Shown piece after piece: positions 1 to 7,646 of a stretch of 33,721 bases of DNA. Source of the DNA: Rhodothermales bacterium (lineage in GTDB: Bacteria > Bacteroidota > Rhodothermia > Rhodothermales > JABDKH01). The translations under genes and the position numbers were made by a program. How positions within the stretch are numbered: position 1 is the first letter of the stretch; each line of letters starts with the position of its first letter. A model generated the notes under the pieces. That model had not been told where the DNA came from and searched no databases. It worked only from the letters and a program-made list of their open reading frames with translations. The stretch is from NCBI GenBank assembly GCA_013002345.1, contig JABDKH010000377.1, forward strand, positions 1 through 33,721, written 5' to 3'.

Positions 1-913
1 TCTGCCGAATCAATGCTTCCTCTTTGAAAGCGGCGTATTGCTCTGCGTTCTCTTCCAGTGAGACTACGCTGTTCTCACGATTCATGACATCCTGAGCAGC
101 TTTCGATTTGTGCAGGCCGAGGAAATACGTTTCCGTCCCCTTCGCAGTCCGTCCACGTCGCTGCGCATTCGCATGAATCGAAACGAACAGCTTTCCACCG
201 GCCTCGTTCGCAATCTTGCCGCGTCGCTTGAGTTCGATGAAACGATCGTCCGGCCGCGTGTATACGACGCGGACGCCGAGGTTCTCTTCGAGTAAAGCAC
301 CGAGTTTCTTGGCCACGTTCAGGGCAACGTCCTTCTCACGAATTCCGTACGCGCTGGCACCCGAGTCCTTGCCCCCGTGCCCGGGGTCAATGACGATCGT
401 ATCGAGTTTCCACCTGTCGCGTGCTGCGACGGACGGACCATTCGTCGGTGGATCCTTGCGTGTGTTCGCGACCGGAGCGACCGGCGTAGCGTCCGGATCA
501 TAGATCAGGCCTATCAACAGATCGTTGCTGTCGCGATCACGATATGCGCTGACTTTGTAGGCGATGCTCGATTCGAGCTCGAACTTGAACGTAAGATGTT
601 CTGCGCCGGGCTCGAAGAAGTATGCGACGAGTGGTCCGCTGGGTTTATCATGCTTGTACGGCTTCGCCAGATCAGCATTGAAAAGGATCATCTCGTACTT
701 GGACCCCTCTGTGTTGCGAGCGGCCGAATACGCGTGGATGTAGTCTGACGAATGCAGTCGAATGACAAAACCGTCGCCACTATTGGTCGCGACGACGGAA
801 ACGCGATTTACCGTCGGCACATCGGAGGCCTGTGCCGACAGCGGTACAGCCAATGGCACCAGAGCAGCAAGAAATGCCGCTACAAGGACTAATATTCCTC
901 GATCGAATCTCAT
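1..913 (-). CDS. N-acetylmuramoyl-L-alanine amidase (Amidase_3), 3' end cut by window
   Basis: This is an exported zinc amidase that cleaves the bond between N-acetylmuramic acid and L-alanine in peptidoglycan, as AmiA/B/C enzymes do at division and cell-wall turnover. About 304 codons are visible. Residues 1-29 form a signal peptide ending near LSAQA. Residues 30-150 are a beta-rich N-terminal region resembling an AMIN-type targeting domain. The catalytic domain starts around residue 172 with IDPGHGG (zinc ligand H179), REKD (ligand E193) and SIHAN (ligand H247). The C-terminal catalytic glutamate lies outside the window. The ATG at 911-913 begins the signal peptide directly. A terminator at 1105-1138 separates it from the upstream gene on the same strand, so it probably has its own promoter in 914-1104, although I could not identify one. 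The family is certain; the exact substrate and septal role are inferred. Confidence 0.93.
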   Translation of the reverse strand, partial: MRFDRGILVLVAAFLAALVPLAVPLSAQASDVPTVNRVSVVATNSGDGFVIRLHSSDYIHAYSAARNTEGSKYEMILFNADLAKPYKHDKPSGPLVAYFFEPGAEHLTFKFELESSIAYKVSAYRDRDSNDLLIGLIYDPDATPVAPVANTRKDPPTNGPSVAARDRWKLDTIVIDPGHGGKDSGASAYGIREKDVALNVAKKLGALLEENLGVRVVYTRPDDRFIELKRRGKIANEAGGKLFVSIHANAQRRGRTAKGTETYFLGLHKSKAAQDVMNRENSVVSLEENAEQYAAFKEEALIRQ

Positions 914-1104
914 GGACACAGAGAAAGGGGCCGGTTGCGCATACACAGCGTGGGACGCTAGATGCTTCTGAAGAAGCAATTATTGGTCCGCAACGCGGGT
1001 ACGAAGAATATCGCCGCTGCGCACATACCGCTTAAACCGCTTAAGGCCGCCGATTGCCGCACGACGCGAGGCGCAGGGGGCCAAAAATAGGCCGGGGGCA
1101 CGCA

Positions 1105-1138
1105 TACAACAAACCCCCGTCCGGCCGGGACGGGGGTT
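1105..1138 (-). terminator. Rho-independent terminator closing the ECF sigma-factor operon
   Basis: A perfect inverted repeat of 11 bp (arms 1112-1122 and 1128-1138, sequence AACCCCCGTCC) encloses a 5-base loop. Read on the minus strand it is followed by the T-rich run TTTGTTGT. It lies 26 bases after the stop codon of the last gene of the sigma-factor unit and before the amidase gene, so it should end the minus-strand transcript. Confidence 0.85.
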
Positions 1139-1164
1139 CGCTGCTTCAAGATTGCAGAGCCCGG

Positions 1165-1923
1165 CTACCACTCGAGCTTGTCGTCGTCCAACAGTTCCGC
1201 CTTTCGGCGGTCGATGATCTGCTTCCGGGCGGACCGTCGCTCGTTGAGTACAGTCGTTTCCTTCTGGAGTCGCTGCTCCAGCTTCTCAATCCTCTTCTGG
1301 CGCACCTCCAGCTTCTTGTCGAAGATATCACCCAGGCGCTGTGAGAGCTTCTGCTCCATCTCCTTCTTCTCAGCCCCATCTGCTTTCGAGAGCTTTCGTG
1401 CAATCTGGCGCGTCTCCGCTTCCATCTTCATGATTTCGGGATTGGCATGATCGAAGTCGAAATCGAATTCGAAATCCTCGTCGATGAACAGCGGCGCCAT
1501 GGACCGAAAACGCATCTGACGGGCATGATCCATCATATCGCCCTCGGAATGCCACTCCATTACTTCATGAGGCGCATCACCCATTCGCCGTATGAAGACG
1601 TTTGCTTCCTTGTCGTCCCCGTCTGGTGCGTGCATGCGCCGACGGATAATCTTCTTGCGGCCATCGCCGTCGTCTTCCTCAATGATCATGACGCGTCCAC
1701 CCTCTTCATCGACAATCATGCGGGTTCCGTCGGGCAGCTCGATGTCACCGTCCTTCACGGGCTTGCCGTTGACGGTCACATTCCCGTCATCGTCTACCAT
1801 GACCTTGACTTCCTTCTTGACGACTTTCTTGTCGTCGTCCTGGGCGAATGCGGGGGAAAGACCCGCCGCAAGGATGAGGAGCCCGCTGAGTAGCAGGCCT
1901 AACTTGTAACCGAATTTGTTCAT
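1165..1923 (-). CDS. Exported acidic coiled-coil protein, paralogue of the upstream gene
   Basis: I do not recognise a named family. The 252-residue protein starts with a signal peptide ending near FAQ27. A short beta motif DGNVTVNGKPV follows near residues 47-57. The middle is highly charged and includes an alternating segment FEFDFDFDH (residues 151-159). Residues 165-245 are a strongly predicted long helix or coiled coil with RLGDIFDKK and, near the C-terminus, IIDRRKAEL. The same elements in the same order occur in the next gene upstream (DG-V---GK-V, RLG--F--K, IIDRR--EL), so the two are paralogues. The start at 1923 is preferred over an ATG 24 bases upstream because AGAGAGG lies 9 bases before it and the signal peptide then begins properly. 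It is the last gene of the ECF unit. A Spy/CpxP-like periplasmic sensing or chaperone role is only an analogy. Confidence 0.8.
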   Translation of the reverse strand: MNKFGYKLGLLLSGLLILAAGLSPAFAQDDDKKVVKKEVKVMVDDDGNVTVNGKPVKDGDIELPDGTRMIVDEEGGRVMIIEEDDGDGRKKIIRRRMHAPDGDDKEANVFIRRMGDAPHEVMEWHSEGDMMDHARQMRFRSMAPLFIDEDFEFDFDFDHANPEIMKMEAETRQIARKLSKADGAEKKEMEQKLSQRLGDIFDKKLEVRQKRIEKLEQRLQKETTVLNERRSARKQIIDRRKAELLDDDKLEW

Positions 1924-2005
1924 CGCTTGAATCCTCTCTGGTTTCATTTTCGTTTTGTTCAGAAATCTCTCGATTGGTGACGATGGCAGCGCACCGAGTG
2001 ACCTC

Positions 2006-2869
2006 CTACTTACCTATGAGCTCGCGCAGCCGCCGGTCTATAATCTTGTCGCGTAGCGACTCGCGTTCTTTCAGCCTGGTCTGCAAGGTCTCCAGCTCAC
2101 TTTCCAACTGATCGACTTCCCGTCGGCGGTTGTCCTGCTTGAGTTCGAAAGCCTGCCCGAGCCGGGCTCTTAGCTGAGCAACCAGTTCGTCGCGCACCTG
2201 CCCTTTTTCCTTGCTCCGGACCTCAGCCGACAGCGCCTGTATCTCGGACTCGAGGTTCCACTCGTCCACCAGTTGCTTGTACAGTCCTTCGTCGTTCTGA
2301 CGGACGGCCTCCCAGTATGTGGCGACATTCAGTCTCGGGAGTTCGGCCGCCATTGCCGCCGACATCTCGGCCTGCTTGCGAATCTCATCCGCGAGCTGAT
2401 CGGTGTCCTTCGCGCGTCTTCGTTCTAGTTGCTTGCTGATCTCGTTCATCTCCCGGGCCTGACCTTGAAGCGCTTCCATCTGACGGCGCGTCGCCGGGTC
2501 TGCCATTCCGGAGCTATACCAGGTCCCTTCTTCAACGGAGCCCAGCGCGTCGAAGAACTGCGCACGTGCACCATCGACAGCGACATTGCCCTCCGCTTCG
2601 TGCAGCCCATCCGCATCGAGCATGTAATACCGGCCGTCGATCTCGATGACCGGCTCGCTTATGCCGGCCCACGCGAAATTCAGGCTGATATCTTTCGTTT
2701 CCAGGCTCTCTGGCAGGCTATTCTTCGGTACCTCCTTCCCGTCGATCCGAACCACGCCGTCGCGAATCTCGAGCGTTCGCATACTCTGCGCGAGTGTATC
2801 GAACGGCACCATCAAGGCGATCCCCAGGCACACGACCACTGCCATGCTTGCCATTGATTTCCTGTTCAT
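2006..2869 (-). CDS. Exported coiled-coil protein of the ECF sigma-factor unit
   Basis: A 287-residue exported protein of no family I can name. Residues 1-27 form a signal peptide ending near TLAQS. A short beta motif DGVVRIDGKEV follows, then a globular segment to about residue 120 containing IEIDGRYYML, which may be a small beta hairpin. Residues 125 to the end are mostly charged helix, broken near LNVATYWEAV. The last 80 residues contain RLGQAFELK and IIDRRLREL, shared with the downstream paralogue. The start at 2869 is preceded by GAGGAAG at good spacing; an ATG-type extension of 22 residues upstream would bury the signal peptide. It lies 66 bases after the anti-sigma factor gene and 82 bases before its paralogue, so co-transcription is likely. 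A role as periplasmic effector or sensor of the sigma factor is inferred from context only. Confidence 0.8.
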   Translation of the reverse strand: MNRKSMASMAVVVCLGIALMVPFDTLAQSMRTLEIRDGVVRIDGKEVPKNSLPESLETKDISLNFAWAGISEPVIEIDGRYYMLDADGLHEAEGNVAVDGARAQFFDALGSVEEGTWYSSGMADPATRRQMEALQGQAREMNEISKQLERRRAKDTDQLADEIRKQAEMSAAMAAELPRLNVATYWEAVRQNDEGLYKQLVDEWNLESEIQALSAEVRSKEKGQVRDELVAQLRARLGQAFELKQDNRRREVDQLESELETLQTRLKERESLRDKIIDRRLRELIGK

Positions 2870-2935
2870 CTCACTTCCTCGAAAACGTGTTTGTAGTCGT
2901 TGTTGGTGTGTGGGTGACTGTTGATACACGTCCAT

Positions 2936-3700
2936 CTAATTACCTGATGATCCTGCCTGATAAACGCCATCAAGCCGGCCGCCGGTTGGCATCATTTCCA
3001 GGGGAACGACGGGTTTGTCCCACTCTTCGCCGGCCTGTCGAGACTGCAGCAGGTCGATCCGCTGCCTCAGGCGGATGAGCTCGTCGCTCTCGTCCCAATC
3101 GGTTGCTGTCGCCGCAATGACGGCCGGAGCCGGTGCGTTCATGCGACCTGCTCGCATGGACGAGTCGTCCGGGGAATCACGGCGCGCTACCTCATCTCCG
3201 ACTCGAAACGCATCGGCGAAGGCGGGAGCCACGCTTTTTCGTTCGGCCGGGGCCTCTTCCCGTTCCGCCAGAGCCTCGTACATCGCGCCGTCCTCGTCCA
3301 TCTTGTCCATACCAGACTCAGTGCTTACAGCCGTATCCGCAGGGTTCGACGGGGTCAGCACGGCGCGCCAGACTCCGATTCCTGCGATCGCGACCACGAG
3401 GGTAGCGGCAACGGCCATGCGAAAACGTGGCGAAGTGAGCAGCCTGAGCGGTGACCGATCGACCCGCACGACTCCCGGCATTTCGCCACGGCTGGCGGCA
3501 CCCGCTGCCTCGACGATTCGATCGACAACCGCTGCATCCGGCCGTTGACGACTCCGGTGGTCCATCCAGAACTTGGCCAGACTCATCGCCTGGAATTCCG
3601 GCGACGGGCTATCGCCCGCGTCCGATTCACTTGGGCGCGGCACGTGGTTGACGTCCTCCTCCTGGTAAAGGCGCTCTACTATTTGTAACCGAGTGTCCAT
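2936..3700 (-). CDS. Probable single-pass anti-sigma factor, no zinc-binding motif
   Basis: The 254-residue product has one clear membrane segment at about residues 94-111 (MAVAATLVVAIAGIGVW). The roughly 93 residues before it would be cytoplasmic and the rest periplasmic. This layout, directly after an ECF sigma gene (gap 35 bases), is that of an anti-sigma factor. The cytoplasmic part holds helices with QAMSLAKFWMDHR but lacks the HxxxCxxC zinc anti-sigma motif; the whole protein contains no cysteine. The periplasmic part is low in complexity and rich in Ala, Glu and Arg, and ends in a short heptad-like helix (DELIRLRQRIDLLQSRQ). A GTG two codons upstream (3706) is an alternative start. The identification rests on topology and position, not on a recognised domain. 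Confidence 0.75.
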   Translation of the reverse strand: MDTRLQIVERLYQEEDVNHVPRPSESDAGDSPSPEFQAMSLAKFWMDHRSRQRPDAAVVDRIVEAAGAASRGEMPGVVRVDRSPLRLLTSPRFRMAVAATLVVAIAGIGVWRAVLTPSNPADTAVSTESGMDKMDEDGAMYEALAEREEAPAERKSVAPAFADAFRVGDEVARRDSPDDSSMRAGRMNAPAPAVIAATATDWDESDELIRLRQRIDLLQSRQAGEEWDKPVVPLEMMPTGGRLDGVYQAGSSGN

Positions 3701-3735
3701 AAGCACAGCTCGCTATTGTTCATCCGTGGTGATCT

Positions 3736-4338
3736 TCATGCGAGATCAGCCAATCGTTTCGTGTTTGACTCAGACATCATTTTGCGAAGGTTCAGGAGTG
3801 CGTAGCGCATCCGCCCCAGCGCAGTGTTGATGGAACAGTCGGTCAGCTGCGCGATTTCGCGGAACGTGAGTTCAGCGTCGTGACGAAGCAGCAAGACCTC
3901 CCTCTGTTCCGGCGAAAGACGCTCGATGCACGCCTCCAGCATTTCCCCCTGCTCCGCGAGATGCAACTGATCGTCGGCGCCGGGTTCGGCATCGGCCAGT
4001 CGATCCCAGAACGACGAGTCGTCGTCTTCGGTGCTGGACTCCACGTCGGTCCACTTCTTCCTTGACCGCAGGTGATCCAGTGCTGCGTTCCTCGCGATTC
4101 TCATAACCCATCCTATCCATCTGCCCTGCTGGTCATACGAGCCGCGCCTTCGCTGCAGCGCACTGATGACCCTCAGGTACGTTTCCTGAAAAAGGTCATT
4201 CGCCACGCTTCGATCGCGCACCATACCCATCAGGTAACCGAATACCCGTTCCTGATGCCTCTCAACGAGTTGGCGAAAGGCCCGCTCGTCCCCGTTTTCG
4301 AGATAATCAGTAACCAGACTTTCGTCAGATGGATGCAT
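3736..4338 (-). CDS. ECF-type RNA polymerase sigma factor (sigma-70 family, RpoE-like)
   Basis: The 200-residue protein has the two-domain ECF layout. Region 2 spans about residues 18-95, with DLFQETYLRV (48-57) and the region 2.3/2.4 helix GWVMRIARNAALDHLRSRKK. A short acidic linker (100-130, rich in Asp and Glu) follows. Region 4 spans 133-187, with LSPEQREVLLLR and the helix-turn-helix FREIAQLTDCSINTALGRMRYAL. It directs RNA polymerase to a regulon that should be held off by the membrane protein encoded next. The gene is first in a minus-strand unit of four genes ended by the terminator at 1105-1138. The 167 bases between it and radA upstream should hold its promoter, which for this class is often autoregulated. 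No clear ECF -35/-10 pair could be read by eye. Confidence 0.95.
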   Translation of the reverse strand: MHPSDESLVTDYLENGDERAFRQLVERHQERVFGYLMGMVRDRSVANDLFQETYLRVISALQRRRGSYDQQGRWIGWVMRIARNAALDHLRSRKKWTDVESSTEDDDSSFWDRLADAEPGADDQLHLAEQGEMLEACIERLSPEQREVLLLRHDAELTFREIAQLTDCSINTALGRMRYALLNLRKMMSESNTKRLADLA

Positions 4339-4505
4339 CCCGTTTTCTGCTGACCATCAGTCTGTCCATTGCCCGCAATCGGCACATTTACCGCTTCGGG
4401 CAGGGAGATAACGCTCACCGTCGGGCATTATTGCGTGCCCCATCGCGAATAAGAGCGGATCTACGAATCGAGCGACCGATAGTGTCACGTTGGCTCAATA
4501 AAGGC

Positions 4506-5870
4506 TCAAAACACGAGATCCAGAAGCCGCGAGACCGAATCGACCGGCGTTATTTCAAGATCATCGCCTGATTTCAGCCCGGACATGTTACCGGCGGGGA
4601 TGAATGCGTGGTTGAAGCCCAGCTTGCGTGCTTCCTTCAGCCGCAGGGGAATTCGACTCACCGAACGGATTTCGCCTCCGAGTCCAATTTCTCCCACGAA
4701 GAACGATCGATTGCCGACGGGTACGTCGCGGAAAGAAGTAGCAACGGCGACAGCAACTCCCAGATCGACGGCCGGCTCCTCAAGTCTGACGCCGCCGGCG
4801 ACATTGACGAACACATCGTATGACGCGAGACGCAGCCCCTCGCGCTTTTCGAGAACAGCCAGTAGCATTTGCAGCCGGCGCGCATCGAATCCGGTCGCCG
4901 TACGTTGCGGTGTCGCGTACGACGTCTCGGTGACCAGGGCCTGAATCTCGACCAGTATCGGCCGCGTGCCCTCCAGCGAGCAGACGACAGCGGAGCCGCT
5001 TACATCGGTACCGCGTTCCGCGAGAAACATCTCACTGGGATTGTCCACTTCCCGGAGTCCGGACGACAGCATCTCGAATATCCCGATCTCGTTCGTCGAG
5101 CCAAAGCGATTCTTGACGGCACGCAGAACACGAAACGAGTTATGCCGATCTCCTTCGAGGTGCAGCACGGTATCCACCATATGCTCCAACACCCGTGGTC
5201 CCGCGATGGCCCCCGACTTCGTCACGTGGCCGATCAGAAACGTGGGGATCTCCAGATTCTTCGCTACGTGCAACAGCGTTGCAGCACTCTCCCGTACCTG
5301 ACTTACCGAACCCGGCGCGCTTTGCAGGTCGGGCCGGTAGATGGTCTGGATTGAATCGACGACCAGGATACCTGGTACGAGGTCCTGCACGGCAGCTGCG
5401 ATGACTTCGACATTTGTCTGAGCGAGAACGTGCGTGTTACGCGAATCGATACCGAGCCGGTCGGCTCTGAGCTTCACCTGCCGGAGCGACTCCTCTCCGG
5501 TCACGTACAGAATCGTGGTGTCGACGAGGTGCGTACCGAGGACGGTCATCAGAGTGCTCTTGCCAATGCCCGGGTCGCCGGCGAGCAGAATGAGAGATCC
5601 CGGAACGATCCCCCCTCCCAGAACCCGGTCGAACTCTTCTATGCCGGTCTTCACGCGGGTCTCGGTATCGAGCGAGACGTCCGACAATCTCGTGGGAGTT
5701 ATCGATGAAAGGACACCGCTGGCGGCCGGTCCGAGGGGCGACCGGGATGCCGACGGCGCCAATTCTTCAGCGAGCGTGTTCCAGCCGCCGCAGCCGGCGC
5801 ATTGCCCGACCCACTTGGCGGATTCGTTACCGCAGACCTGACAGACGTATCGACTTTTCGCACGGGCCAT
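4506..5870 (-). CDS. radA: DNA repair protein RadA
   Basis: RadA is a RecA-like ATPase that promotes branch migration during homologous recombination and repair. The 454-residue product is of normal length. An N-terminal C4 zinc finger is formed by C10, C13, C24 and C27. The Walker A motif GDPGIGKST is at 98-106 and the Walker B strand ILVVDS at 168-173. The RadA-specific motif KNRFG is at 253-257. The C-terminal Lon-like domain (from about residue 290) includes FDARRLQMLLAVLEKR and ends with DLVF. The gene diverges from mlaE across a 241-base intergenic region. It runs in the same direction as the downstream sigma factor gene but with a 167-base gap, so it is probably a separate transcript. 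Confidence 0.97.
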   Translation of the reverse strand: MARAKSRYVCQVCGNESAKWVGQCAGCGGWNTLAEELAPSASRSPLGPAASGVLSSITPTRLSDVSLDTETRVKTGIEEFDRVLGGGIVPGSLILLAGDPGIGKSTLMTVLGTHLVDTTILYVTGEESLRQVKLRADRLGIDSRNTHVLAQTNVEVIAAAVQDLVPGILVVDSIQTIYRPDLQSAPGSVSQVRESAATLLHVAKNLEIPTFLIGHVTKSGAIAGPRVLEHMVDTVLHLEGDRHNSFRVLRAVKNRFGSTNEIGIFEMLSSGLREVDNPSEMFLAERGTDVSGSAVVCSLEGTRPILVEIQALVTETSYATPQRTATGFDARRLQMLLAVLEKREGLRLASYDVFVNVAGGVRLEEPAVDLGVAVAVATSFRDVPVGNRSFFVGEIGLGGEIRSVSRIPLRLKEARKLGFNHAFIPAGNMSGLKSGDDLEITPVDSVSRLLDLVF

Positions 5871-6111
5871 TTCGTTACTGCGTTTTTATCTAAAACCTGC
5901 TGATTTCGCGAAAAATCGCAACCGGTCAGGCTGTACATTTAGCGAAATATAGTTGCATGCCATTTCGTTGGGGACGCCATCGCGGCTCGCGGAAGTGCTG
6001 ACGCGGGCGCGGAACTAATAACCTGCGCCGTCATTTTGCCATGCCCCCATTCGGTCACGTATTGACACTTCTCCTGCACAGACTGCACATCAAACACGGT
6101 CACACACGGAA
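5871..6111. promoter_or_regulatory. Divergent intergenic region between radA and the mla operon
   Basis: These 241 bases separate two divergent genes and must hold both promoters. A TTGACA at 6062-6067 points toward mlaE but has no good -10 partner 16-18 bases later. On the minus strand TATATTTC (near 5950) resembles the Bacteroidota TAnnTTTG box with one mismatch. The heptamer CGGTCAC occurs at 6052-6058 and again at 6097-6103 in direct orientation. None of these is strong enough to fix a start site. Confidence 0.35.
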
Positions 6112-6873
6112 ATGACCGAACTCGTTTCAAGGGTGCTGCACCCGGCCGCTGCACTGGGCAAATTTACGCTCTTGCTGGTGAAGGCCTTCTCATCTGTCGG
6201 TGAATTCCGGTTCTATCGGAAGAACATCTTCAATCAGATGGTGAAGATTGGCATCGACTCGATTCCGATCGTCGCCCTCGCGGCGCTGTTCTCGGGTGCA
6301 GTCACCACTGTTCAGACAGCATATCAGCTCGTGTCGCCGCTCATCCCTAAGAGCGTGATCGGAGCGGTCGTCGTCCCGTCGTTGATTCTGGAGCTTGGTG
6401 CGGTGGTGACGGGCTTTCTCCTGGCCGGTCGAGTGGGAGCACGCATTGCAGCAGAGCTCGGCACCATGCGCGTCACCGAGCAGATTGATGCGCTCGAGGC
6501 CATGGGCCTCAACAGCATCGGCTACCTCATCGTGCCGCGCGTGATAGCCGGCGTGGTTATGTTTCCCATGCTCTACGTCGTCGCATGCTTCGTCGGCGTG
6601 GGTGGCGGCGCCTACGTCGGTACCATTACCGGTGCTGTTCCCGTCGGCGAGTTTATTGACGGGGCACGGGAATTCTTCAAGCCGTTCGATCCCATTTTTG
6701 GCCTGATCAAGTCGGTGGTTTTTGGATTCATTATTACGGCCATCCCGTGCTACAAAGGGTACTTCACCGACGGTGGCGCCGAGGGTGTCGGACGATCTAC
6801 TACGCAGGCGGCCGTGACCAGCTGCGTGTACATCCTGTTGGCAGATCTTCTACTCGCAGCGCTCTTGTTGTAG
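6112..6873 (+). CDS. mlaE: MlaE-type ABC lipid transporter permease
   Basis: MlaE is the inner-membrane permease of the MCE-type ABC system that moves phospholipids between inner and outer membranes. The 253-residue protein has about five hydrophobic segments and the family's conserved core: an amphipathic N-terminal helix, then SGAVTTVQTAYQL, LELGAVVTGFLLAGRVGARIAAELG (split here as conserved blocks), MRVTEQIDALEAMG (about residues 119-132) and a C-terminal GAEGVGRSTTQAAV stretch. Length and motifs are normal. It is the first gene of a plus-strand operon, with mlaF starting 10 bases after its stop. The ATG at 6112 has only a weak upstream ACGGA. Confidence 0.95.
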   Translation: MTELVSRVLHPAAALGKFTLLLVKAFSSVGEFRFYRKNIFNQMVKIGIDSIPIVALAALFSGAVTTVQTAYQLVSPLIPKSVIGAVVVPSLILELGAVVTGFLLAGRVGARIAAELGTMRVTEQIDALEAMGLNSIGYLIVPRVIAGVVMFPMLYVVACFVGVGGGAYVGTITGAVPVGEFIDGAREFFKPFDPIFGLIKSVVFGFIITAIPCYKGYFTDGGAEGVGRSTTQAAVTSCVYILLADLLLAALLL

Positions 6874-6883
6874 CCCGATACGC

Positions 6884-7645
6884 ATGATCCAGGTCGAGAA
6901 CATCAACAAGAGCTTCGATTCCGTTCCGGTGTTGAAGAACGTGTCTCTTACCGTCGAGGAGGGAGAGACACTGGCCATCATCGGGCGGAGCGGATCCGGC
7001 AAAAGCGTACTGATGAAGCACCTGATCGGTTTGCTTCGACCTGATTCGGGCCGCGTGCTCATTGACGGGACGGACATCAACCAGATCTCGTACGAAGAGC
7101 TGCGCAAGGTTCGGCGCCAGTTTGGAGTGCTGTTCCAGGGCGGCGCGCTGTTCGACTCCATGGACTCATTCGACAACGTGGCCTTTCCGCTACGCACATT
7201 CACGGTCATGTCTGAAGCAGATATTCAGACGGAAGTTCAGGCCTGTCTCGACATGGTTGAGCTTCCGGAAGTCGGTGACAAATACCCGGATGAGCTATCG
7301 GGCGGAATGCGGAAGCGCGTGGCACTTGCCAGAGCGGTGTCGCTGCGTCCGCGTTACATTCTCTATGATGAGCCGACGAGCGGACTGGATCCGGAGACAT
7401 CGAACAAGATCGACCAGCTCATCACCGACCTTGCAGACCGCCTTAAGGTTACAAGCATCGTGGTTACGCACGACATGCATTCTGTTCTGGACGTGGCCGA
7501 TCGGGCCGCGCTGGTTCATGACGGGACGATACACTGGGTCGGGACGATTGACGAGTTGCACAGGTCGGATGATCGCATCTTGTGCCAGTTCGTCAAAGCG
7601 AACGAGTATCAGATCGGGAGACCAAACACCATAAAGATCGACTGA
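6884..7645 (+). CDS. mlaF: MlaF-type ABC transporter ATPase
   Basis: This is the cytoplasmic ATPase that drives the MCE lipid transporter. In the 253 residues, Walker A GRSGSGKS is at 34-41, the Q-loop is at Q85 (LFQGGALFDSMDSFDNV), the signature LSGGM is at 138-142 followed by RKRVALARA, and Walker B ILYDEPTSGLDP is at 159-170. The switch histidine is in VVTHDMHS. The sequence FDSMDSFDNVAFPLR after the Q-loop is typical of MlaF/MkL rather than of import ATPases. The C-terminal IGRPNTIKID is short. It sits between mlaE (10 bases) and mlaD (1 base), so the three should be translated together. Confidence 0.96.
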   Translation: MIQVENINKSFDSVPVLKNVSLTVEEGETLAIIGRSGSGKSVLMKHLIGLLRPDSGRVLIDGTDINQISYEELRKVRRQFGVLFQGGALFDSMDSFDNVAFPLRTFTVMSEADIQTEVQACLDMVELPEVGDKYPDELSGGMRKRVALARAVSLRPRYILYDEPTSGLDPETSNKIDQLITDLADRLKVTSIVVTHDMHSVLDVADRAALVHDGTIHWVGTIDELHRSDDRILCQFVKANEYQIGRPNTIKID

Positions 7646-7646
7646 C

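Noticed and set aside
964-977. Short palindrome GCTTCT-GA-AGAAGC upstream of the amidase gene
   Set aside because: Six-base arms around two bases; it could be a repressor site but nothing else supports it.
1447-1893. 148-codon plus-strand frame opposite the acidic coiled-coil gene
   Set aside because: It is antisense to a gene with signal peptide, ribosome-binding site and a paralogue in the next gene; the plus-strand product has no recognisable features.
6052-6103. Direct repeat CGGTCAC at 6052 and 6097 ahead of mlaE as an operator
   Set aside because: Only seven bases, two copies and 45 bases apart; too little to separate from chance.
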